From Pedobacter cryoconitis (GTDB taxonomy: Bacteria; Bacteroidota; Bacteroidia; Sphingobacteriales; Sphingobacteriaceae), in assembly GCF_014207135.1 (NCBI RefSeq), contig NZ_JACHCC010000001.1, forward strand, positions 558,001-622,000: a stretch of 64,000 bases of DNA, in the 5' to 3' direction. The translations under genes and the position numbers were made by a program. The notes beneath the pieces were generated by a model. That model made no database searches and had not been told where the DNA came from. It worked only from the letters and a program-made list of their open reading frames with translations. Of this stretch, positions 42,312 through 50,499 are shown piece by piece (positions within the stretch are counted from its first letter, which is position 1; every line of letters starts with the position of its first letter).

Positions 42312-44765
42312 AAAAAAATACTAACCTATATATTAGCTTCAGCGTTAAGCCTGTTTGCAACCTCAGCAGTCAATGCTCAAACCGGTAATGGTACCGGTAA
42401 ACTGAGTGGTAAAGTTCTTGACGAAAAACAAATCAGTCAGTCTTATGTCTCAGTAAGTTTATTAGCAGCTAAAGATTCTACCTTAATCAAAGGAACCATT
42501 ACAGATGATAACGGTGGTTATCTTTTTGAAAGTTTAGCAGAAGGACAATATTTGCTGGCTTTTAATACAATCGGTTATGCCAGGGTTTTCAAAGGTCCTT
42601 ATGCGATCAGTGCAGCACGTAAAAATTATACTATTGATAACGTACAGCTGGTACCTACCGCTAAACAACTGAATAACGTAAATATTGTCGCTACCAAACC
42701 CCTGATTGAAAGACAAATTGATAAAACGGTTGTCAACGTAGAAAATAGTGTGCTCGCAGCGGGTAACACCGCTTTGGAAATTTTGCAGAAAGCACCCGGA
42801 GTAGCTGTTGACAAAGATGGTAATGTCAGTCTCAGAGGGAAAACAGGTGTAACTGTGATGCTGGATGGTAAACCTACTTATCTGTCCAGTGAACAATTGG
42901 CCAATTTATTGCGTTCTACCGAAGGTAATGCGATACAATCAATAGAACTGATCACCAATCCTTCAGCTAAATATGATGCTGCCGGTACTTCAGGAATTAT
43001 TAATATCAAACTGAAAAAGAACCGTAATTATGGTACTAACGGATCTGTAACGGCAGGAGCTGGCTATGGCAGGTATTTTAGAACTAATGATGGAATATCC
43101 CTAAATCACCGAGAGAAGAAGTTTAATGCTTTTGGTGAGTTTAATTATGGTTATGGCAAAAATTTTCATGACCTGGATATTATCCGTGTCAATAATACAA
43201 CGTCAGATCAGACCTTTTTTAATCAGACCAGCAGAGCTATCCGGTTAAGAAATAATTACAATTACAAAGCCGGGGTCGATTATTTTATCGATGATCGTAA
43301 TACTATCGGTTTTGTGGTCAATGGTTATAACAGTAACGGCCACAGCAGTGCAGATGTACGTACATTAATTGGCAGTCAGCCTGGTAAAACAGATTCATCT
43401 GTTGTGGCTTCAAACCCTAATCAGTTTAAATACACTGGTATTACCTATAACCTGAACTATAAAGGAACAATAGATACGACTGGTCAGGAAATTAATGCTG
43501 ATATGGATTATTCAAGGTATAATGGATATCAGAACAGTGAGTATTATAATAATTATCTGAATGCAGCGGGACAGCCTAGTAAGGCACCTTATATTTTCAG
43601 GAATGCAATCCCTTCGGTAGTGAAGATATGGGCGGCTAAAGTTGACTATACTTATCCGATAAATAAAAAGACAAAACTTGAAGCTGGTCTGAAAAGCAGT
43701 GTTGTAAGTACAGATAATATCTCAACTTTTGATAACTTTTTAAATAATAGCTGGCAGAGTGACCCGACCCGTAATGACCATTTCATCTATGATGAAAATA
43801 TCAATGCAGGTTACCTTAACCTGAACCGGGAATTTAAAAGTACAACTGTACAACTTGGATTAAGGGCAGAACAGACAAATTCAAAAGGAAATTCGATTCC
43901 TACACATCAGGTTTCGGACCGTCATTATATTAATTTGTTCCCTAGTGTTTTTGTGAACCAGGTGCTTTCCAAAAATAATGAAGTGGGGTTTTCTTACAGC
44001 AGAAGGATAGACCGTCCTGATTATGAATCATTAAACCCATTTATCTTTTTTGTAGACTTATATACCTATGGCGTAGGAAATCCATTTCTGAGTCCACAGT
44101 ATACCAACTCGTTTGAAGTTTCTTATTCTTATAAAAAGACAATTAATGTTGCATTGAACTATAGTCAGACCAGTAATGCTATTTCAAGAGTACTCGTTTC
44201 TGATACAATTAAAAAAACGTTATTTATTTCTTCCCAGAATCTGGCAGAAAAGAAATCTTACAGTCTGAATATCAACTCACCTTTAACGATATTCAAATGG
44301 TGGACAACGAGTAATAACCTGACCATTTTCCGCAATGAATTCAGTACACCAAATTTATTAGGAATGCCTTATAAAAGTGGAAAAACTGCCTTTAGTTTTA
44401 ATACAAATCATACGATTAAGGTTAATAACTCAACCAATTTTGAAATGTCTGCTTTTTATCGCTCTGCTATGGTAGAAGGAACCCTGGCCATAAAACCTGT
44501 TTATAGTATCGATCTGGGAATGAGCAAATCATTTATGGATAAAAAACTGAATATCAAACTGGCTGCAAATGATGCATTCTTCATGCAGAGGTTCCGTATT
44601 ACAAGTGCCTTACCTTCGCAGAATTATTCTGTGAATGAACGTGATGATAGCCAGGTTTTCAGATTAACCTGTACCTATAGGTTTGGTAGTAATGATATTA
44701 AAGGGGCACGCCAGCGTTCTAAAAGCTCATCTGAAGAAAATAGCCGGGTGAAGTCAGGTGGGTAG
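42309..44765 (+). CDS. Outer membrane beta-barrel family protein (TonB-receptor-like), second 818-aa copy
   Basis: Its length is identical (818 aa) to the protein at 352-2808 and the order of domains is the same: signal peptide (ending near AVNAQTG), CarboxypepD_reg-like domain (about 32-110), plug-like region with GVTVMLDGKPTYLSSEQ, and a barrel ending TCTYRFGSNDIK plus a Ser/Lys-rich tail. Shared motifs include GINxK/NPSAKYDAAGTSGIINIKLKK and SYSRRIDRPDYESLNPF. The substrate is unknown. The start codon lies in the right arm of an inverted repeat. The last 12 bp overlap the convergent Lrp gene. Confidence 0.88.
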   Translation: MKKILTYILASALSLFATSAVNAQTGNGTGKLSGKVLDEKQISQSYVSVSLLAAKDSTLIKGTITDDNGGYLFESLAEGQYLLAFNTIGYARVFKGPYAISAARKNYTIDNVQLVPTAKQLNNVNIVATKPLIERQIDKTVVNVENSVLAAGNTALEILQKAPGVAVDKDGNVSLRGKTGVTVMLDGKPTYLSSEQLANLLRSTEGNAIQSIELITNPSAKYDAAGTSGIINIKLKKNRNYGTNGSVTAGAGYGRYFRTNDGISLNHREKKFNAFGEFNYGYGKNFHDLDIIRVNNTTSDQTFFNQTSRAIRLRNNYNYKAGVDYFIDDRNTIGFVVNGYNSNGHSSADVRTLIGSQPGKTDSSVVASNPNQFKYTGITYNLNYKGTIDTTGQEINADMDYSRYNGYQNSEYYNNYLNAAGQPSKAPYIFRNAIPSVVKIWAAKVDYTYPINKKTKLEAGLKSSVVSTDNISTFDNFLNNSWQSDPTRNDHFIYDENINAGYLNLNREFKSTTVQLGLRAEQTNSKGNSIPTHQVSDRHYINLFPSVFVNQVLSKNNEVGFSYSRRIDRPDYESLNPFIFFVDLYTYGVGNPFLSPQYTNSFEVSYSYKKTINVALNYSQTSNAISRVLVSDTIKKTLFISSQNLAEKKSYSLNINSPLTIFKWWTTSNNLTIFRNEFSTPNLLGMPYKSGKTAFSFNTNHTIKVNNSTNFEMSAFYRSAMVEGTLAIKPVYSIDLGMSKSFMDKKLNIKLAANDAFFMQRFRITSALPSQNYSVNERDDSQVFRLTCTYRFGSNDIKGARQRSKSSSEENSRVKSGG

Positions 44766-45224
44766 AGGTAAGCCGGTTTCGGCCTTAGCCTGAGAGATGA
44801 CAAGAGAACTATGCACACTTCCGACATTCGTTAGAGGGGCTATTCTCTGCCGGAGGAAAGTATTGTAAGCATTCATGTCAGGAATTATGATTTTTAACAT
44901 AAAATCATATTTTCCTGTAATGTGATAACACTCAAGGACCTCGGGGTAGGCAATGACAGCTTGCTGAAAAGACGCGAGTGAGTCTTCAGCATGATTGTTC
45001 AGGGCTATTTGCGGAAAGGCAACTATAGAGTTTGTTATTTTCTCCCGATCGAGAACGGCTACATATTTTTTGATATAGCCCATTTCTTCCAAACGTTTTC
45101 TTCTGTCAAAAATAGGAGAAATCGTTCTGTTAAGATGATGTGCAAGTTCTTTATTGGTCAGTCTTCCATTTTCCTGCAGAAGATTTAATATCCCTAAATC
45201 AGTAGGATCTAAATGCGAGCTCAT
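44754..45224 (-). CDS. Lrp/AsnC-family regulator
   Basis: From the ATG at 45224 (MSSHLDPTDLGILN) the protein has 156 residues, the usual length of the family; the frame is open further to 45287, but a TAnnTTTG box (TATATTTG, 45292-45285) makes the long version unlikely. An N-terminal helix-turn-helix (LLQENGRLTNKELAHHLNRTISPIFDRRKRLEEMGYI) and the C-terminal RAM ligand-binding domain (VLECYHITGKYDFMLKIIIPDMNAYNTFL) are clear. Members sense amino acids. It converges with the outer membrane protein gene, overlapping by 12 bp. Confidence 0.9.
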   Translation of the reverse strand: MSSHLDPTDLGILNLLQENGRLTNKELAHHLNRTISPIFDRRKRLEEMGYIKKYVAVLDREKITNSIVAFPQIALNNHAEDSLASFQQAVIAYPEVLECYHITGKYDFMLKIIIPDMNAYNTFLRQRIAPLTNVGSVHSSLVISQAKAETGLPLPT

Positions 45225-45390
45225 AGATGCAATTATTTGGCTTAGTGTAGAAAATTTATTTGATGATAAAGAATCATAATTCATCAAATATATATTATTC
45301 GCAATCTAATGTATAATGTGCATTGTTAAAAAATAAATGAAAGATCAGGATAGTGTATTTGTATAATTCTATTAAAACGATTTTAAGTAA

Positions 45391-45462
45391 CCTTAGAGCT
45401 TCTCCTCCGGTTATTTGCCAACCGGAATTTTTTTGCAGTTTATTTTACAACTCGCTCTAAGG
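45391..45462. other. Nested inverted repeat with inner terminator-like hairpin
   Basis: An outer 9-10-bp repeat (CCTTAGAGC at 45391-45399 and GCTCTAAGG at 45454-45462) encloses TCCGGTT/AACCGGA (45406-45426) followed by ATTTTTTTGC. The inner part looks like an intrinsic terminator on the plus strand, while the outer pairing would compete as an alternative structure. Its transcript is unknown: no gene precedes it on this strand, and the DinB gene starts 300 bp downstream. Confidence 0.4.
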
Positions 45463-45696
45463 TATACGCATCTAACCAGGATGAAATTTATATGTCTTTA
45501 CTTTTGTACGATTCAATACTAACCAGGCAGACAATAGTTATACCAATAGCACGGAAATTGTTTTAATTATTTGATGATCAGTGTGTAGTGTTTTGTTTGT
45601 TTTTTGTTTCGAAAAAAAGATGATCAGAAACCTTTCATTTTGGTTTGGTGTTTGTCAAAATAAGTTGATCGGATTTATTCTGATTACTGAATTCCT

Positions 45697-45716
45697 GCTG
45701 ACATACTGTTGTCAGC
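45697..45716. promoter_or_regulatory. Operator-like palindrome before DinB gene
   Basis: GCTGACA (45697-45703) and TGTCAGC (45710-45716) form a perfect 7-bp dyad with a 6-bp centre, 45 bp before the start codon at 45762. The candidate regulator is unknown. Confidence 0.4.
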
Positions 45717-45761
45717 GGGCCATAATACCTTTACATCAATCAAAAAAGAAACTTGTAAATT

Positions 45762-46298
45762 ATGGGAAACTTAACTATTGAAAAATCAGATACAACGACA
45801 ACACAATCAACTATTGTAGGTCTGATGAAAAACTATTCGAATTATAATCTATGGGCAAATGCGACATTGGTCGGTTGGCTCAGAACAAAACCGGAAGCAC
45901 TGGTTGAACAGGAGGTGTTGTCAAGCTTTCCAAGTATTAAACTAACCTTATTACACATCCAGGCAACTGAAAGGTACTGGTTCTCTGTTTTGAATAAAAC
46001 TGAATTCCAATTTGAGTCTGCTGAATATCAAACGCTTGATGACCTTTATGTCGGTTTTTTGGAGCAATCGGTTGCGCTGGCAGACTATGTCAATGCAATG
46101 AATGAGGAACAGTTAGTGGATAATACTCTAGTTGTCAACCCATGGTTTCAGTGTGATTTCCAGAATTTTGATTACGTAATGCAGGTAATGAATCATGGAA
46201 CCTATCACCGTGGACAGATTATCACAATAGGCCGTAACCTGGGTTTTACAGATGCACCGATGACAGATTATAATTTTTATAATGTGCACGGTAAATAA
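45762..46298 (+). CDS. DinB-family protein
   Basis: 178 residues in a four-helix fold. Candidate metal ligands are the His of LTLLHIQATERYW near residue 66 and the pair in MNHGTYHRGQI (about 145-155), the usual DinB triad. Some relatives are thiol transferases; the reaction here is unknown. It is preceded by a possible operator and followed by a bidirectional terminator. Confidence 0.9.
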   Translation: MGNLTIEKSDTTTTQSTIVGLMKNYSNYNLWANATLVGWLRTKPEALVEQEVLSSFPSIKLTLLHIQATERYWFSVLNKTEFQFESAEYQTLDDLYVGFLEQSVALADYVNAMNEEQLVDNTLVVNPWFQCDFQNFDYVMQVMNHGTYHRGQIITIGRNLGFTDAPMTDYNFYNVHGK

Positions 46299-46300
46299 AA

Positions 46301-46336
46301 AAAAATGCAGCTGGGAGATATTCCAGCTGCATTTTT
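46301..46336. terminator. Bidirectional terminator
   Basis: Perfect stem AAAAATGCAGCTGG (46301-46314) / CCAGCTGCATTTTT (46323-46336) with an 8-nt loop. It ends both the DinB transcript and the convergent zinc-finger gene, whose stop codon it covers. Confidence 0.85.
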
Positions 46337-46607
46337 AATATTCTATAAATTGTTCGTCCGGATAACACCAGAGCCAGCGTTCTCCTGGTTCGGCAGAGGC
46401 TATAACCGGATGTTTACTTTTATGGTAATGTTTGGTCATATGTTTTTCTGGTGAATTATCACAGCAAAGTGTAACTCCACAGGTCTGACAAGTGCGCAGG
46501 TGCATCCATTCTGTATGCTGCCTGATGCATTCCTCGCAAACATAATCTTTACTGATTCTTACCTCTTCAATACTTCTGAGATGCTCGCAAAGTTTTTGTT
46601 CGTTCAT
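46335..46607 (-). CDS. UBP-type zinc finger protein, 90 aa
   Basis: A single ZnF-UBP domain. Cys/His ligands occur in CEHLRSIEEV, CEECIRQHTEWMHLRTCQTCG, and CCDNSPEKHMTKHYHKSKHP. The family in eukaryotes binds ubiquitin C-termini; small bacterial versions like this are widespread but of unknown function. It is a single gene flanked by a terminator and a 67-bp gap to the TauD-like gene. Confidence 0.9.
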   Translation of the reverse strand: MNEQKLCEHLRSIEEVRISKDYVCEECIRQHTEWMHLRTCQTCGVTLCCDNSPEKHMTKHYHKSKHPVIASAEPGERWLWCYPDEQFIEY

Positions 46608-46674
46608 TTCTTCTGAATTTGTTAACTAAAGTTAAGGAATAGAAACAAGAAGAATGATAAAACGGAAACTCTTC

Positions 46675-47289
46675 TTATTTCTGATATAACCTCACACTTT
46701 TAAACAAACGTCCGCCCGCATTAGAAAAGTTTGTTTTACTGTAAACTACACGATGATTATTAATCACTAAACAATCCCCCTGATTAAGAATATATTGTTC
46801 ACCGGCTTCAACGATAATATCTTCCAGTTTTTTGAGAATATCCTTTGCAAGATACAGCAGGGTAGTGGTATTTATACTTTCGCCATTATAACGGAGTCGA
46901 TAATGACCTTCGTGCTGTGTTAACACAGCAGCTCTGCCTGAGCTAAATTCAAATATGGGACTACTCAGGACATCAATTTCAATTTCGGTCAGCCTTGCCA
47001 GAATGTGATCTACTTTGCATAGTACAGTTCGTTTTGTTTCACTGGTCAGGCATAAATGAGCGATTACGTCATGCATATGGCTATCCGATGTACCACTGTC
47101 GAAATACTGCTCCGTGATAGGGGAACCCACTTCGTCACAGATGGATTTGAAAAGATCAAAGGAGTCAACAGGGGTGTTTTTAATGATACATCCAAAGTTA
47201 TCCTGATTGAGATTTTTGGATATAGATGTGGAAATAACAGAAACGTAGTTTTTCTGTGTTTTTTCATTTTGGAAATCAATGATTTTCAT
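46675..47289 (-). CDS. TauD-like protein lacking the distal iron ligand
   Basis: 204 residues, shorter than a normal TauD/TfdA enzyme (about 280-330). The C-terminal signature GDCLVINNHRVVYSKTNFSNAGGRLFKSVRLYQ corresponds to the family's 'GDxxxxDNxRVLHGRTxF...R' motif, but the distal His is a Tyr (V-V-Y-S-K). An HMHD-V motif near residue 71 could serve as the HxD equivalent. It is therefore either degenerate or uses a different metal set. A fold match by alignment or structure prediction would settle this. It lies downstream of the TetR/oxoamine synthase operon, in the same direction, across a gap with a large inverted repeat. Confidence 0.6.
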   Translation of the reverse strand: MKIIDFQNEKTQKNYVSVISTSISKNLNQDNFGCIIKNTPVDSFDLFKSICDEVGSPITEQYFDSGTSDSHMHDVIAHLCLTSETKRTVLCKVDHILARLTEIEIDVLSSPIFEFSSGRAAVLTQHEGHYRLRYNGESINTTTLLYLAKDILKKLEDIIVEAGEQYILNQGDCLVINNHRVVYSKTNFSNAGGRLFKSVRLYQK

Positions 47290-47596
47290 AGGGTATGTTT
47301 TTAATAGGTGTAAAAAACAGGGAGATGATTTTGTTGTCTGGCGATATTTTTCTTTAATTGTTTATCTTCTTGCGCAAGATTAGTGACAATTTGTTAGTAT
47401 TCCAATATATTTCACCGATAAGTGAATAAAATATTTTTACGCCTAATTATAAACGCATTGATCTATTTAATCAATGCGTTTATAATTAGGCTGTATCAAT
47501 GTTAAATACAGGGAAATTCAACTAGATTTATAGTAAGATTTAAATCTTAAAAAAGGAACCTGATGTAAAAGAATGGTTCGGTAGGGCAGATGTTGT
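47290..47596. other. Intergenic region with 22-bp inverted repeat
   Basis: The only clear element is the inverted repeat described separately at 47441-47491. No ORF of coding character is seen. Confidence 0.5.
47441..47491. repeat. 22-bp perfect inverted repeat with 7-nt loop
   Basis: The arms 47441-47462 and 47470-47491 are perfectly complementary (outer ends GCCTAATTAT and ATAATTAGGC; inner ends CATTGAT and ATCAATG). There is no T-run at either side, so it is not a typical intrinsic terminator. It could be a remnant of a small transposable element, a processing site or a protein-binding site. Confidence 0.6.
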
Positions 47597-48256
47597 TTAT
47601 GAGTTGCTTTTTTGCTGTTTTTCGGCTTCATTGTAGCTCCATTCTACAACCTGTTTCAGACTTTTTATTATTTTTTGCTGATCGGTGATTTCGTTAATGT
47701 CCATTCCGCAAAAAGTACTGCCATTAGCTTTTGCATGTAAAATCAGATAATAAACACCACCGATAAGTATTGCCTGGATTGCTCTGAGATCAATGTCCGT
47801 ATTTTCGAAATGAGGATCAGTTATTTTAAAGAGTTCATTACCGAAGGCTTCTCTGGCATCGGCGATTTCCCGCATCAGGTTGCTTTGCTCACTGATTTCC
47901 CAAAGAATTATTTTTTGCATCTCATCAGCCTGGAGGAAAAAGTTAAACTGATCGATTAATAACTGGCTGGCGAGATCTCGTCCGCAGTTACTTTTATTTT
48001 CTTCAATTAAGACATGGACACCTTCTGAAAAGGTATTCCAGTAGTCTTTCTGACGGACATAGGTCTCCACAAGTTTATCGACACTTTCGAAATAGAGATA
48101 GATCAGTTTTTTATCAACTTTGGCTGTAGCAGCAATATTATTTACTCCAAGGCCTTTATAGCCTTGTTTTGTGATGATCTCACCTACAGCATTAAGTAAC
48201 TTCAGTCTTGTTTTTTCTTTGTTACGTATTGGTCCTTCAGTAGTTTTTCTGATCAT
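47597..48256 (-). CDS. TetR/AcrR-family regulator
   Basis: 219 residues. The helix-turn-helix (ITKQGYKGLGVNNIAATAKVDKKLIYLYFESVDKLVETYV) is followed by a helical effector domain. It starts 2 bp after the stop of the alpha-oxoamine synthase gene, so the two are co-transcribed, and it may control the operon. The effector is unknown. Confidence 0.92.
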   Translation of the reverse strand: MIRKTTEGPIRNKEKTRLKLLNAVGEIITKQGYKGLGVNNIAATAKVDKKLIYLYFESVDKLVETYVRQKDYWNTFSEGVHVLIEENKSNCGRDLASQLLIDQFNFFLQADEMQKIILWEISEQSNLMREIADAREAFGNELFKITDPHFENTDIDLRAIQAILIGGVYYLILHAKANGSTFCGMDINEITDQQKIIKSLKQVVEWSYNEAEKQQKSNS

Positions 48257-48258
48257 CT

Positions 48259-49521
48259 TTATACCCTTTGCCTGGTAATATCCATTTTTTGATTTACATA
48301 TTCAAATGCATTCAGGGCTTTATCCAGCTGTTCTTTGGTATGGGTAGCCATCAGACTCATCCTGATTCTTGCATTTTTTTTGGCCACAGCAGGGTACAGT
48401 ATGGGATTGGTATAAACACCAGCCTTGAGTAATAATTTACCAGCATCACCAGTTTTATGTGGATCACCTATTTTTACAGGAACGATAGCGGATTCAGTAA
48501 TTCCGATGTCGAGCCCGATGTCAGTCAGTCCTTTCTTGAAATAATTAATGTTCTCCCATAATTTTAAACGCCATTGTGGTTCTTCATCCAGTAATTCAAT
48601 GGCTTTGATAATACCTGCTGCAGCTGGTGTACTGGTGGCAGAGAAAATTTGCTGCCTGGACTGAAATTTGAGAAAATCGATTACTTTAGGATCGGCAATT
48701 ACATATCCGCCAACATTGGCAAATGTTTTACTGAAAGTTCCGGTAATAAAGTCTACTTCTTTCATCAGATCACAGACTTCCAAAGCTCCACGTCCCGTTT
48801 CTCCCAGAACACCAACACCATGTGCATCGTCTACCATTACATAGGCTCCGTATTGTCTGGCCAGCTCAATAATTGTTTTTAAAGGAGCCATATCACCATC
48901 CTGAGAATAAACTCCGTCAATGATAACCAGCTTTGTCCTGTATTTATCTTTGGCTTCTTTTAATATCCGCTCCAGTGATTCGGTATGATTATGAAGAAAT
49001 GTCTTGGTGTTCGTTAATATACAGCCCTCATATACACTGGCATGGACGGCCATATCAATGATAGCCAGATCCTCCTTTTGGAGCAGGCTCATTAATGTTG
49101 CACTATTGGCAGTATATCCAGTGGTGTATATAATAGATGAGTCTTTACTTCTTTTAAAAAAAGCAGCTATTTTCTCTTCTAAAACTTCATGATAGGAAAA
49201 ATGCCCACCTATCAGTGGAGAAGCTCCGGCTCCCGTACCAAATTCCTGAATTCCGCGGATTGCTGCTGCTTTAACCTCAGGATGTTGAGTGAACCCCAGA
49301 TAATCATTAGAGACAAAACTTACATAACTGGTCTCTTTTTGATGCACCCCCGTATTTACATACATCTCCGGCCCACATCCTGAAGAATTCAGTAAACGGT
49401 AATTCATATGTCCGTTATCCTTCATATACTGAAGGAATTCTCCGAAAACCTCTGCTCTTTGATATATATCGTGCCCTTTTATATTTTCAAAGTTTTTAAA
49501 TGTTGCGTTTGCGAAATCCAT
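48259..49521 (-). CDS. Alpha-oxoamine synthase-like PLP enzyme (AONS/SPT type)
   Basis: The ATG at 49521 gives a 420-residue protein; the longer TTG frame at 49527 adds two residues. Fold-type I aminotransferase-like enzyme of the alpha-oxoamine synthase group: SNDYLGFTQHPEVKAA, GTGAGASPLIGGHFSYHEVLE, VDDAHGVGVLGETGRG, and the PLP-lysine in TGTFSKTFANVGGY. Members condense an amino acid with an acyl-CoA (8-amino-7-oxononanoate, 3-ketosphinganine, 2-amino-3-ketobutyrate, or CqsA-type signals). Serine palmitoyltransferase is a candidate as Bacteroidota make sphingolipids, but the separate TetR partner suggests an accessory role. The substrate is open. Confidence 0.88.
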   Translation of the reverse strand: MDFANATFKNFENIKGHDIYQRAEVFGEFLQYMKDNGHMNYRLLNSSGCGPEMYVNTGVHQKETSYVSFVSNDYLGFTQHPEVKAAAIRGIQEFGTGAGASPLIGGHFSYHEVLEEKIAAFFKRSKDSSIIYTTGYTANSATLMSLLQKEDLAIIDMAVHASVYEGCILTNTKTFLHNHTESLERILKEAKDKYRTKLVIIDGVYSQDGDMAPLKTIIELARQYGAYVMVDDAHGVGVLGETGRGALEVCDLMKEVDFITGTFSKTFANVGGYVIADPKVIDFLKFQSRQQIFSATSTPAAAGIIKAIELLDEEPQWRLKLWENINYFKKGLTDIGLDIGITESAIVPVKIGDPHKTGDAGKLLLKAGVYTNPILYPAVAKKNARIRMSLMATHTKEQLDKALNAFEYVNQKMDITRQRV

Positions 49522-49647
49522 TTTCAAGATTATTTTTTAAAGAGATATGAGCGAAAATTAAAGCGCGCAATTGTACTGAATGTTAACTGTATTTGCAAAT
49601 AATTTTCCTGAAAATGAATTTTTAAAAAAAATGATTTACCTCAGGGG

Positions 49648-50388
49648 TTAAATTACCCCGCCATTTACTCTTAAAGACTGTCCGTTTATCCAGGAGGCAT
49701 TTTCACTGACAAGAAATGAAACAGCATTGGCTATTTCTTCTATCTCTCCCAATCTTTGCAGTGGTGATGCTTTTGAAGCCAGTTCAATTTGTTCCTCGGT
49801 TTTACCCTCAAAAAACATCTCGGATCTGATCAGGCCGGGAGCAATAGCATTGACAGAAATGTCTTTACCTTTGAGTTCTTTGGCGAAAATCCTGGTAATC
49901 GCTTCTACCGCAGCCTTACTGCCGGCATATAATCCCATTCCTGGTGTAGATGCCGCGACAGCCGTACTGGAGAAATTGATGATCTTTCCGCCTTTGTTTA
50001 AACGTTCAACAGATAGTTTCAGCCCATTTACTGTTCCCCGGACATTGGTATTAAAAAGATAATCAAAGATCTCATCTGTACTGTCTGCAATTAAGCCAAT
50101 CTGAGAAACACCTGCGTTATTAACGAGTACATCAATCTTCCCATAGGCTTGTTCACTGATCGAAAAAAGCTCCGAAAACTCACTCATAATTGAAATATCG
50201 GCTTGAACAGCAATAGCCCTGCCGCCAGCTTGTTCTATTTCAGCAACAACCTGGTGTGCCTCAGCCTTACTATTAGCATAATTTACAACAACATTAAATC
50301 CATCAGTAGCAAGTTTAAGTGCTATCGCTCTGCCAATACCTTTAGCTGCACCCGTTACGATCGCATTTTTTTGGGCTAAACTTTTCAT
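49648..50388 (-). CDS. Short-chain dehydrogenase/reductase (FabG-like)
   Basis: The start ATG at 50388 is preferred over the TTG at 50394. 246 residues; cofactor loop TGAAKGIGRAIAL, NNAG motif (DVLVNNAGVSQIG), catalytic Ser (INFSSTAVAAS) and YAGSK (Tyr and Lys). C-terminal INGQSLRVNGG. It is a typical NAD(P)-dependent oxidoreductase. It lies 120 bp from the oxoamine synthase gene in the same direction and may provide a reduction of a ketone product; that link is inference. Confidence 0.92.
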   Translation of the reverse strand: MKSLAQKNAIVTGAAKGIGRAIALKLATDGFNVVVNYANSKAEAHQVVAEIEQAGGRAIAVQADISIMSEFSELFSISEQAYGKIDVLVNNAGVSQIGLIADSTDEIFDYLFNTNVRGTVNGLKLSVERLNKGGKIINFSSTAVAASTPGMGLYAGSKAAVEAITRIFAKELKGKDISVNAIAPGLIRSEMFFEGKTEEQIELASKASPLQRLGEIEEIANAVSFLVSENASWINGQSLRVNGGVI

Positions 50389-50499
50389 AATCAATTTGTT
50401 TTTTTTATAAAGTTAATTGATTGGCTCCCGAAAAAATGGTAATGATTTAAGTATTTTTGTGTGATTTTACGTTGTTAGTTGCTAAAGCGATATACCATT

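Noticed and set aside
45581..45781. 66-codon forward ORF before the DinB gene
   Set aside because: It overlaps the DinB start in another frame and the operator-like dyad, and its sequence is low in coding character.
48259..49521. Firm assignment as serine palmitoyltransferase or biotin enzyme
   Set aside because: Motifs place it only in the alpha-oxoamine synthase group; no biotin or sphingolipid genes are adjacent.
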